A stretch of 64,000 nucleotides of DNA from the NCBI RefSeq assembly GCF_003576645.1, contig NC_044919.1, forward strand, positions 28,643,528 through 28,707,527, in the 5' to 3' direction. This DNA comes from Ipomoea triloba. Lineage: Eukaryota > Streptophyta > Magnoliopsida > Solanales > Convolvulaceae. Below, in pieces: positions 50,392 to 60,957 of the stretch. Each line of letters begins with the position of its first letter. Positions within the stretch are counted from its first letter, which is position 1. Under the pieces are notes generated by a model that worked only from the letters and a program-made list of their open reading frames with translations, was not told the origin of the DNA and did no database searches. The translations under genes were made by a program, and so were the position numbers.

Positions 50392-50655
50392 TAATATTTT
50401 TCCAAAATTATTTCGGATAAATTTTCATGTATATACATATATATGAAACCAAATATATATGTACATACTGGAAAAAAAAGCAAACAGAAATATGTGTATA
50501 CTGTATTCAACAGAATAATATTCATATTGCATACATAATCAAACTAATTAACTAGGCAGAGATTATATTTTTGCTCTGATACCAAATGTAAGAATAAACA
50601 TAAAATCATAATGCACTGTAATGATTTAACCTGATAGCGGAAGCCATAGGATCGA

Positions 50656-51077
50656 GCATCTCCCACCATAGTTGTTGCATTGCTTGAAACTTAAGTTCTA
50701 CCACTTGTCTCCTGAGAAACTAGATGGTGTAGTTTGTAAAGTTATTCGAGGAGCCGTTGCTTAAATAGCCTACGTGCCATCTTAAAACCACAGTCATAAA
50801 TGGCCTATTGATTTGCCTACGTGCCATCTTAAAACCACAACATAATGGTCATAAATGGCCTATTGATTTGCACCACTTAATAGTGACATTAGTAGAAAAT
50901 ATTACATGCCAAACTGACATCGAAAATTCGAAAAACATTATTCGCAAGTCACGGTTACCAAACACACCCTAATTGTAAAAGGTTAGTCAAACCAATAGCA
51001 CTTGCATTACTAGTATGTATAGGCGGTCATGGGCTAAATTTATCTTGAACCGAGAGTGGCTTGTAGAGGGTGGCAAA
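50656..51077. other. Intergenic region with short tandem repeat
   Basis: Two copies of GCCTACGTGCCATCTTAAAA followed by CCACA and CATAAATGGCCTATTGATTT (about 50768-50880) stand in tandem. Nothing else is recognised. Confidence 0.5.
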
Positions 51078-51502
51078 TTATGCTATGGACCGGGTGACCC
51101 TGGTTCATGTTCACAATTTAAAAATTTTATGTTCACAATTTTAAAACTCTATGTTTACAATTTTAGAATTCTATATTTACAATTTTAAATCTTAATATAC
51201 AAAATTACATTACTCAATATTCACATTTTTTAACTCTATATTCACAATTTTGTTATATAGATTCAAAAATTGTATTATACTATTGAATATAGAGTTATGA
51301 AATTGTGAATATAGATTTCTGAAATTGTGAAAATAGAATTCTGAATTTGTGAACATATAGCTCTGAAATTATGAACATAAAATTTTGTAATTGTGAATAT
51401 AGAGTTCACAAATTGTGAACATAAAGTTCAAAAATTATGAACATAGAATTCTAAAATTGTAAACATGGACCTGGGTCCACCTTATTCGAGTCCATGGCAT
51501 AA
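51078..51502. mobile_element. MITE-like element with internal short repeats
   Basis: The ends TTATGCTATGGACC (left) and its near complement GTCCATGGCATAA (right) are inverted. The interior is a loose array of TTCACAATTTTAAAACTCTA-type units, first in one and then in the inverted orientation, as at 9838-10075. Confidence 0.55.
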
Positions 51503-51920
51503 CAACTGATAGAGGGTCAATTCATGTCCTATTAAAAAAACTTGAGCCCATAACGAAACAAACCCATGCCCAGGTCCAGGCATGGTTTAGGGCTCTAACC
51601 GACCCAAGCCCAGACAAAAGTCATTCGCCATGCTGGCATGGTTATGTGTTGCACTACCCTTGTATTCCAACACATTAAAATTATGCATGTGCTCAGCAGG
51701 TACTCAGTGGGTGTGTTGTGAGGCAGAGCCTTGCACAAAGAAGGAAGTTAAAATTTATAAAATATATACGATATTGATTTTTATCTTATTATTTTTAATT
51801 TCTTAAAAATTATATGCCGCTTTTTAAGAAAAATTAGAGTTGTATTTCTTTATTAACAAAATTATCAGACGATGTCGGTTCTATACGTAAACCAGTTGCC
51901 ACTATCTTAAAATAATAATA

Positions 51921-52483
51921 ATAAGGAATAACGGTTAAATAAGCCATCGAATTGCACATAGCAATGCAATTAGGTCACTGAACTTTAAAAAGCTACAATT
52001 GAGTCCCTCTAACCAATTTCATGTAATTTGTCCAATTTACAGGTTTCTAACAAGTTACCACTAATTTAAAATATATTTTTAAAAAATTTTAAAAAAATTA
52101 TTTAAATTTAAAATAAAAAAATAAAAAACATCGTTTGATCATCTCCATTGCCGGAGGCAGGCTCTTCGTCTCCGACTAGAGATGGACGAAGAGCTTCATC
52201 TCCGGCCATGGACTCTTCGTCTCCATTGCCGAAGACGAAGGGCCGTCTCCAGCTATGGAGACGATCGAAAGATGTTTTTTTTTTTAATTTAAATAGTTAT
52301 TTCAAAAAAATTATTTTTAAAAATATATTAACTAGTTGTAACTTGTTAGAAACCTGTAAATTGGACAAATTGCATGAAATTGGTTAGTTTAGCCGTTTAG
52401 GGACTCAATTGTAACTTTTTTAAGTTCAGTGACCTAATTGCATTATTGGGTGTAGTTCGATGGTTTATTTGACCCTTATTCTG
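51921..52483. mobile_element. MULE-like element with TIRs inserted in an AAT microsatellite
   Basis: Inverted arms of about 110 bp run inward from GGTTAAATAAGCCATCGAA (left) and, complemented, GGGTCAAATAAACCATCGAA (right). They share GCAATTAGGTCACTGAAC, ACAATTGAGTCCCT and AATTTGTCC. AAT repeats flank both sides, so a 9-bp duplication AATAATAAT is plausible but not provable. A GC-rich centre (about 52150-52265) with repeated CTCTTCGTCTCC may be captured sequence. Confidence 0.65.
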
Positions 52484-53208
52484 AATAATAATAATGATAC
52501 GACATCGGTTATTCCAAAAAACCGACGTCCAAAAAACCGACGTCGTATCTAAATTTTAATTTTTTTAATAGGACATTGTTTTTTTTTAAATAGTTATTTG
52601 AAATTGTTTAAAATGACTTTGGTTTCCAAAAAACTGACGTTGTATCTAAATTTTAATCTATACTATATATAAAAACAATATCCTGCCCCAAAATTTTCCC
52701 GCCCAATTATTATGATAGAATAATATTAATTATAATTGATTATTATAGTAATATTATAATTATAATTATAATTGGTAATATTGCATTATCTACCATATAT
52801 ATAGTGATGTAATAGCATAACATTTTCCAATTCAATATTAGCACTAACAGTCAAGCATTATTTTTAGTTGTCTATATTATTTGATTATTACAAACTGATG
52901 TGGTAGCAGTCTAGCAACTATAGTGTTACATTAGTTTTATTTATCTGATTACATATTGATTCTACACCCATGCATCATTTTATTTGATTACAGAACAGAG
53001 TGCTTAACAACTGAACTTATTGCATATTATTTGGTCTTTAGTAATAATATAATTAATAAAAAAATTAAGTCAATTAAATATATGTATATAATAAAAATAA
53101 GAAATCATACCCTATATATCTATATCACTGCAAATCAATCAATATATAATTATATATGTACGTTAGGCAATTATGAATTATTATAATTATATAATTAGGA
53201 AAATTGTA

Positions 53209-53252
<44 letters not shown>

Positions 53253-53284
53253 TATTTATGTATATATAGTTAATATTTAAATAT

Positions 53285-53572
53285 TTATAAGGAAATTATT
53301 ATACTTTCCTTTTGAATTAGTCTTTTCCACATATAAATACAAATTTCTAATCCTTTTAAAATAAAAAAAATTTGACACACCTCAACCAATTTATCTCTAG
53401 TGTCCCTCATCATTTCTTTCTCCACATCAGTAGGGCTTCTCCACCCTGTATCTTCCGCATCATTTTTTTTTTTTTTTTTTTTTTGCATCAATAGGTTGAC
53501 GAACCAGAGCCGCATTACTGGAATGGATTCTATTTTCATTGCCTCATCAATCAAACGATCAAAAGCTCCCAA
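53285..53572 (-). other. Second gene-like fragment in the Helitron arms, unrecognised
   Basis: A minus-strand frame encodes DTGWRSPTDVEKEMMRDTRD and an upstream hydrophobic stretch (MRLWFVNLLM), interrupted by a lysine run from poly-A. The composition looks like real exon sequence and it ends at a GTGTGT donor-like site, but I do not recognise the protein. The same frame is on the plus strand at 55766-56053 in the other arm. Confidence 0.45.
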
Positions 53573-53689
53573 ATCTCACAAGCAATAGTAGAAGACAATG
53601 CAGAGCGCTTAAACTCAACTCTTTGTGTTCTTTCCGTATGAATTTTCTAGCTTTTTATAACTATATTCCCCTGTACTTCAATATTTTTT

Positions 53690-53899
53690 TGCAGTTTATA
53701 TCGCTTGATATGAACTCAAAGATACTTAAGGAGGCTCCACTTCAACAAAAGATAAATAAGGAGGAAGAGAATCGGTAACAGAACCCTAATGGTTTAGTTT
53801 ATGGAAGAGCGTAGAGATGCGATTGAGGATGATGGCGACGGTGATTTTGATAATTTTGTAGGGTTTTATTTAACTCATAGTCAGTATGTTGACTTCGAG
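53690..53899 (+). pseudogene. Bystin (ENP1) gene fragment, left arm copy
   Basis: Two broken pieces of the N-terminal part of bystin, the conserved 40S ribosome-assembly factor, are seen. The first, MNSKILKEAPLQQK (from about 53710), ends at an in-frame TAA (53776). The second, in another frame, starts MEERRDAIEDD (53801) and continues DFDNFVGFYLTHSQYVDFEV up to a GTTTGT donor-like site. A splice-acceptor-like TTTTTTTGCAG precedes the first piece, so introns came with it and capture was at DNA level. The match to plant bystin is from memory of the motif DFDNFAGFxETQSQ. Not translatable into the protein. Confidence 0.75.
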
Positions 53900-54613
53900 G
53901 TTTGTACATGCCATTCAAGTTTATATGTTTTTCTTATACAAAGCTATAATTGTAAATTTATATTAGGCAATTATATTAATATAATTAATTATTAAGGTAA
54001 GTATAATTTATTTTGCACCGTGGACACATTATTTTTAATAATTTCAATTTAATAATATTATATCTTATTTATTATATATTATTAGTACAAAATAAATCAT
54101 GCATGCCTTAATAATTAATTTTTAATATTATTGCCTAATAATTATTTATTGTAATTCTCTTCACCATTTTCAATGCTAGCTCTAAAAATTTGAATAATAA
54201 CTAAAATATTATACTTAGAAATCAATAAAAAATGTAATTTTAAATTTTGTATGAATAAGTTTAAATTATATAGGCGCATTTCTTTATATGAATTGTATAA
54301 TACATTATATATACACATAATATTTATTAATCTATATATAGAAAATTCTATAATATAATTCATTAATTATAGTTTATATTGATAGATTTATAATTAAAAA
54401 TTTATATTTAGAAATTAAAAATTAAAATTTAAATTTGTATGATTAATGTAGTGCATATGATGTATTTTTTAAAAAAAATTCTAAATATTTATGAATACAT
54501 ATTTTGTTTAATTTTGTAATTTTATTTCTTAATTATATTTCATATTTTTGATTATAATTTAATGAAATTGCTACAAATATTGCCATAGAAGAAATAATTA
54601 TATTTTCTCAATA

Positions 54614-55162
54614 AAGTTAATATATTAATTATAATTACAAATATTGTGCAATTACTATACTAATTCATTAACTATATCAATTTTAATATTTTTTTCTATT
54701 CCAATATTAAAATATATACGATAAATAGAATAATAATTAAGGAAATTGTTGAAATATATACCATAATAATTACATAAAAAAGTAAAAATTACCAGAATAA
54801 TTACATTAATAAATATTAAGAAATTAATTTAAAAAATAATATATATTAAAGTAAGTATAATTATTTTGTGTCAATAATATTNAAAGTTAATTATATTAAT
54901 TATAATTACCAAATATTGTTGCAATTACTATACTAATTTCATTAACTATATCAATTTTAATATTTTGTTTTCTATTCCAATATTAAAATATATTACGATA
55001 AATTAGAATAATAATTAAGGAAATTGTTGAAATATAATACCATAATAATTACATAAAAAAGTAAAAATTACCAGAATAATTACCATTAATAAATATTAAG
55101 AAATTAATTTAAAAAATAATTATATATTAAAGTAAGTATAATTTATTTTGTGTCAATAATAT
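54614..55162. repeat. Same segment twice around a single N (probable contig overlap)
   Basis: Bases 54614-54881 and 54883-55162 are the same sequence in the same orientation, separated by one N at 54882. The left copy is about 12 bases shorter because of scattered single-base deletions, as in unpolished long-read consensus. The overlap was probably not collapsed. Confidence 0.8.
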
Positions 55163-55440
55163 TGCATTGAAAATGGTGAAGAGAATTACAATAAATAATT
55201 ATTAGGCAATAATATTAAAAATTAATTATTAAGGCATGCATGATTTATTTTGTACTAATAATATATAATAAATAAGATATAATATTATTAAATTGAAATT
55301 ATTAAAAATAATGTGTCCACGGTGCAAAATAAATTATACTTACCTTAATAATTAATTATATTAATATAATTGCCTAATATAAATTTACAATTATAGCTTT
55401 GTATAAGAAAAACATATAAACTTGAATGGCATGTACAAAC

Positions 55441-55650
55441 CTCGAAGTCAACATACTGACTATGAGTTAAATAAAACCCTACAAAATTATCAAAATCACC
55501 GTCGCCATCATCCTCAATCGCATCTCTACGCTCTTCCATAAACTAAACCATTAGGGTTCTGTTACCGATTCTCTTCCTCCTTATTTATCTTTTGTTGAAG
55601 TGGAGCCTCCTTAAGTATCTTTGAGTTCATACAAGCGATATAAACTGCAA
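55441..55650 (-). pseudogene. Bystin (ENP1) gene fragment, right arm copy
   Basis: Inverted copy of 53690-53899 with only scattered single-base differences, read on the minus strand. The MEERRDAIEDD start codon is at 55539. If both arms were transcribed in one RNA, the two copies would pair into a long hairpin. Confidence 0.75.
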
Positions 55651-57542
55651 AAAAATATTGAAGTACAGGGGAATATAGTTATAAAAAGTAGAAAATTCAT
55701 ACGGAAGAGAACACAAAGAGTGAGTTTAAGCGCTCTGCATTGTCTTCTACTATTGCTTGTGAGATTTGGGAGCTTTTGATCGTTTGATTGATGAGGCAAT
55801 GAAAATAGAATCCATTCCAGTAATGCGGCTCTGGTTCGTCAACCTATTGATGCAAAAAAAAAAAAAAAAAAAAAATGATGCGGAAGATACAGGGTGGAGA
55901 AGCCCTACTGATGTGGAGAAAGAAATGATGAGGGACACTAGAGATAAATTGGTTGAGGTGTGTCAAATTTTTTTTATTTTAAAAGGATTAGAAATTTGTA
56001 TTTATATGTGGAAAAGACTAATTCAAAAGGAAAGTATAATAATTTCCTTATAATATTTAAATATTAATATTTATTATATATTATTAGTACAAAATAAATC
56101 ATGCATGCCTTAATAATTAATTTTTAATATTATTGCCTAATAATTATTTATTGTAATTCTCTTCACCATTTTCAATGCAATATTATTGACACAAAATAAA
56201 TTATACTTACTTTAATATATAATTATTTTTTAAATTAATTTCTTAATATTTATTAATGGTAATTATTCTGGTAATTTTTACTTTTTTATGTAATTATTAT
56301 GGTATTATATTTCAACAATTTCCTTAATTATTATTCTAATTTATCGTAATATATTTTAATATTGGAATAGAAAACAAAATATTAAAATTGATATAGTTAA
56401 TGAAATTAGTATAGTAATTGCAACAATATTTGGTAATTATAATTAATATAATTAACTTTATTGAGAAATATAATATTTCTTCTATGGCAATATTTGTAGC
56501 AATTTCATTAAATTATAATCAATAAAATATGAAATATAATTAAGAAATAAAATTACAAAATTAACAAAATATGTATTCATAAATATTTAGAATTTTTTTA
56601 AAAAATACATACATATGCACTACATTAATCATACACAATTTAAATTTTAATTTTTTAATTTCTAAATATAAATTTTTAATTATAAATCTATCAATATAAA
56701 CTATAATTAATGAAATTATATTATAGAATTTTTCTATATATAGATTAATAAATATTATGTGTATATATAATGTATTATACAATTATATAAAGAAATGCGC
56801 CCTATTATAATTTAAACTTATTCATACAAAATTTAAAATTTACATTTTTTATTGATTTCTAAGTATAAGAATTTTAGTTATTATTCAAATTTTTAGAGCT
56901 ATAATATATATATATATTATAATTAGGAATAAATAAACTTAATTATGTGAATTTTTTCTATAAAATTAGAGATTATATTAACCATACAAGACTTAAATTT
57001 AAATTTTGTATGTTATGAAAATAGATACTTGACCAAATATATAAAAGTCAAACTATATTATTATATTGTATATTTAACATCTTTTTATTTGTTTCTATTC
57101 TTTAAATTTAAATTCATAATAACAAAAATTTCTATATATTGATTGAAAATATAAAAAAGATCCTAATGGAAATGGAAACGGAAATTAGGCAAATTTGAAA
57201 AGGAAAAGGATATTAATAATTGACTGAAAATTATTTAAAAACTTTAAAAAAATTAATTAGACTTTCGTTTTGAAAACTTTAAATTATTTAAACTTTAAAA
57301 AGATTAATCAAATATGGGTTGTTAATTTTATTTTTATTTTTTTTATAATAATTACAATTAATTCATTCAAATATGGAGGAGGAAGAAAAAAATTAAATGT
57401 GATGTGGTGAAAATGAATATAGTTAAGGTATAAAAGTATAATTACACATATATTAGTGTAATTGAGTAATAATAATTGCCTAATAATTATAATTGTAATT
57501 TAGCTAAACATTGGTCGTGCGACGCACGTGCGAGAATACTAA

Positions 57543-58468
57543 TTTTTTTTAATTGGAACAAATGTTTGTTTTGTAAGGAAATCGACCTTGTTTTCTTAAA
57601 AGAGTTTTTTGAAATGATTTTAATGACAATTTTATTAAAGGTAACGTAATATGTCTGATGTTATATGTTTTTTTTTAGTATTGCGATGATCCTATCACTA
57701 TATTATTAATGACACCGTATATGAAGAAATTGAGTAATTTACAATATTAACTTAAATCAAATTATGTAATAGTATTAGTTAATTATTACAAAACTCCGAA
57801 AATATATTTGCATTGTAATTCGTACACATAGTGTAGTAGTGTGTGCATATTTATATATTCTCGCAATCTCTTAAACTTGCCACTTGTCAGACAAGGAAAT
57901 TACCAGTATCGGTTGAACTTAATTGTCTGGTCATTTGTTGTCGTAATCATTGTAGATTACCCCATCTTTTTTGAAATTGTTGAGCGCACTCGATTGTCAA
58001 AATCTGTCGACCACTTACGATTTAATAATATTATATCTTATTTATTATATATTATTAGTACAAAATAAATCATGCATGCCTTAATAATTAATTTTTAATA
58101 TTATTGCCTAATAATTATTTATTGTAATTCTCTTCACCATTTTCAATGCAATATTATTGACACAAAATAAATTATACTTACTTTAATATATAATTATTTT
58201 TTAATTTAATTTCTTAATATTTATTAATGGTAATTATTCTGGTAATTTTTTACTTTTTTATGTAATTATTATGGTAATTTTATGGTATTATATTTCAACA
58301 ATTTCATTAATTATTATTCTAATTTATCGTAATATATTTTAATATTGGAATAGAAAACAAAATATTAAAATTGATATAGTTAATGAAATTAGTATAGTAA
58401 TTGCAACAATAATTATAATGGTAATTTAGCTAAACATTGGTCGTGCAACGCACGTGCGAGAATACTAA
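57543..58468 (+). repeat. 926-bp tandem unit 1, ending in a Helitron 3' terminus
   Basis: The first about 478 bases (TTGGAACAAATGTTTGTTTT onward) are not in the Helitron. The last about 448 bases repeat the Helitron's 3' part (as at 56070-56440) with an internal deletion of about 1 kb, ending in the same hairpin and CTAA. In this unit the hairpin loop is AAC rather than GAC. Units 2, 3 and 4 follow head to tail with exactly the same period. Confidence 0.9.
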
Positions 58469-59016
58469 TTTTTTTTAATTGGAACAAATGTTTGTTTTGT
58501 AAGGAAATCGACCTTGTTTTCTTAAAAGAGTTTTTTGAAATGATTTTAATGACGATTTTATTAAAGGTAACGTAATATGTCTGATGTTATATGTTTTTTT
58601 TTAAGTATTGCGATGATCCTTTCACTATATTATTAATGACACCGTATATGAAGAAATTGAGTAATTTACAATATTAACTTATGTAACACCCCGATTCGAC
58701 TGTATCGAACAATCGGAGTAGTTACCGCCACACCTAGACTGAACCCGATCTCATTCAGATAGGATTCGATCTAGATGCACAGGCTCAAGATAAGTGAACT
58801 GCACTAAACATCATAACCATCAACTTGATGTGCATTTGTATAGCATCGACAAAAGGAGTAGCTAAATTAGTTACCAAAATGTATCAAGGTTTTAAATACA
58901 GCCCATCAAAGGAGTTAAGCTAGACCCGACTTTGCTAGTCATTCTAGACCTGCATAGCTACAAAAAATATATATATACACAAAAGATCAGACTTGACTCC
59001 CCACCCTAGACACTAC

Positions 59017-59520
59017 CTAGTCTAACGAGTGGTACACCGGGCCAGTGTAGGTGCCCCAAACGACGTGCCACTCACCCTCAAACCAAGTGATGTGGTCCAG
59101 AAACTTGCATGTATTGATATACATCATCCACTCCTCGTGATAGTCTGGGGGACTCGGGTCCCACGGGTATGGATAGCGAACAACAAACTCGAGAGGGTCG
59201 CTATCGGGTAAAACCTCTATGGGGTAAAACCCATAACTAGCCTGGATGACGTCAAAAGGACACAACGGTTCGACAGGGGCCGGGGACCAAACCGGTACCG
59301 CTGGTGAGACAATAGTGGGAGCAGGATTGGGAGTACAAGTCAGCACAGGAGGATCTGGTGCATAGCCGGGTGCGTACGGGTCACCATCAAGTATGTACTG
59401 GGCGTAATCATCGTAGTCTAGAACGGGGAACTCATACTCCGATGGATCGGAGTCCGCTGGGCTGCATGAGCCCACACTAGATTCCATCTGATAACGGACA
59501 CAATGAAGTGTAGTTAGCAC
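59017..59520 (-). other. 167-residue frame inside the LTR-like element, function unknown
   Basis: The frame from 59520 to 59017 is acidic and proline-rich at first (SPADSDPSEYEFPVLDYDDY), then ends in an aromatic segment (WFEGEWHVVWGTYTGP). The codon-like composition and length in AT-rich DNA suggest former coding use by the retroelement. No family was recognised and no signal or membrane segment is seen. It could also be an LTR accident. Confidence 0.45.
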
Positions 59521-59877
59521 GACGGCTAAGTAAGGAAATCCATTGTCACTCGAAAGTAAACAAAGGTTTCAAAAACAACATAATAATTAGAAACTATAAA
59601 CGTTACCCATTAGTTGCAATCTACCTGCAACCAGATTATCGACAAAAGAGAGTATAGCATAGCATGTGAGAGACATCAGCCTATAATACTTTCAATACTG
59701 AGAATTCCAACATTTAATTCAAAAGGTGAGTTCAACAACACACACACTTTACTGTTCAGAACTCGTGACATTTTATTCTTCAATCTAGTTACGGAGTAAC
59801 TAGATTTTCATAGTTAGTAAAATTTCACTTAGTTTCCCCCTGGATAAGTGTAAGGCATACTTGGAATATTTTCAAAC

Positions 59878-60330
59878 ACCTCGGGCCGCGGCACTCATGC
59901 CTCCCGCAGGTCAACATCTCAACAACTTTGGGGCCCCGACTGATAAGCCTCCCGCAAAGTCAAACGTCTCAATAACTTCCGGGCCCCGGCTCACAAGCTT
60001 CCCAAGAAGTCAAACATTTCAATAACTTTCGGGCCACGGCTCCCGCAGGCCTCCCGTAAAGTTAAACATCTCAATAACTTTGGGGCCACGGCTCACAAGC
60101 CTCCCACAAAGTCAAACATCTCATAAACTTCCGGGCCCCGGCTCGCAAGCCTCCCAAGAAGTCAAACATTTGAATAACTTTCGGGCCACGGCTCCCGCAG
60201 GCCTCCCGTAAAGTTAAACATTTCAATAACTTTGGTGCCACGGCTCAGAAGCCTCCCACAAAGTCAAACATCTCAATAACTTTCGGGCCACGGCTCCTGC
60301 AGGCCTCCCGTAAAGTTAACATCTCAACAA
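59878..60330. repeat. Minisatellite of about 55-58 bp, about eight units
   Basis: Units contain GGGCCnCGGCTC, GCCTCCC, AAAGT(C/T)AAACAT and CTCAATAACTTT in order. Every third unit is more alike (period about 166), a simple higher-order structure. It lies inside the LTR-like element. Confidence 0.85.
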
Positions 60331-60636
60331 CATTATCCAGAAACTAAGGTTTTCAAAACATTCTTTCTTCCCTTGGGTTTAATTAGTACATTCGTGTGAT
60401 GACTCACACGATCATTCTTATCCAAATATATTTCCAAAATACACATATTTGTTAATGACTTTTCACCATGAAATTCCAAGTGACAAGGGTCACACTTGTT
60501 TCTTAAAAACACAATTTTTCCCAAATTAGTGAACATAATTTACAAAATAATATTTGAGCTTTCAAAAATTGACTCGGTTGCCCGTAAGCCTTCTAAACAT
60601 CATAACATTCGGGAGCAAAAACATCGGGGAAAAGTT

Positions 60637-60957
60637 CGGTCGAAAACGGCTCCGCGTCGCGCGGGCTCGCGGTTACCCGCAACGGCGGACGCACGGCGGA
60701 CGCGTGCATCCGGGCCGCGTCCGCTCGTTCGGCATTAGCGCTGAAATTCTGGGCGCCACGGACGCGCAGCGGACGCGCGTCCGTGGTTGCGTCCGGCCTT
60801 TCGGCCGTGACGCCGTAGTTTCGGACACCTGCGGACGCGCGTCCGCGGTGGCGTCCGGCCTCTCGGCCGCGACGCCGAAATCCTGGGCGCCGATGGACGC
60901 GCGTCCAGGCTGCGTCCATCCGATTCTGCCAACTTTGGCCAGCAAGACTGGGTTGTA
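60637..60957. repeat. CpG-rich island with imperfect tandem units
   Basis: Very GC-rich, with many CpG, in an otherwise AT-rich region. GCGTCCGGCCTTTCGGCCGT and GCGTCCGGCCTCTCGGCCGC mark two units about 70 bases apart, with further GGACGCGCGTCC palindromes. The overlapping frames in all directions are compositional. Confidence 0.8.

Larger units (their letters stand above)
43936..50655 (-). mobile_element. Candidate large retrotransposon derivative (LARD), no coding domains
   Basis: Direct repeats begin TGTAAGAATAAACATAAAAT at 43936 and 50587 and remain about 93% alike for 69 bases. Two bases inside the right copy lies GCTCTGATACCA (50573-50584). Its complement TGGTATCAGAGC is the usual plant Met-tRNA primer-binding site, so the element reads on the minus strand. 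The interior (6.5 kb) has no gag or pol. It holds tandem duplications (about 45627-45760 and 47710-48235), a GC-rich block (49670-50380) and nested MITEs. Terminal repeats appear incomplete and no 5-bp target duplication was found, so the limits are tentative. Confidence 0.5.
52657..57542 (+). mobile_element. Non-autonomous Helitron with internal foldback
   Basis: The 5' end TCTATACTATATATAAAA is typical of plant Helitrons. The 3' end has a short hairpin (CGTGC, loop GAC, GCACG at 57516-57528) followed 14 bases later by CTAA at 57539-57542 and a T outside, the canonical A/T insertion. The flanks rejoin to the sequence of an unoccupied neighbouring copy at about 52537-52577. No Rep or helicase is present in 4886 bp. 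The interior holds inverted arms of about 905 bp (53270-54176 and 55164-56070) carrying bystin fragments, plus further inverted AT-rich blocks (54177-54881 complements about 56190-56895). Confidence 0.82.

Noticed and set aside
57841..58068. 75-residue frame present in several tandem units (also 62168-62395 and 63094-63321)
   Set aside because: It recurs only because the 926-bp unit recurs. There is no family signature and it runs across the join between flank and Helitron tail.
59878..60330. CRISPR-like regular repeat array
   Set aside because: Units are contiguous imperfect minisatellite copies without distinct spacers, in a plant retroelement.
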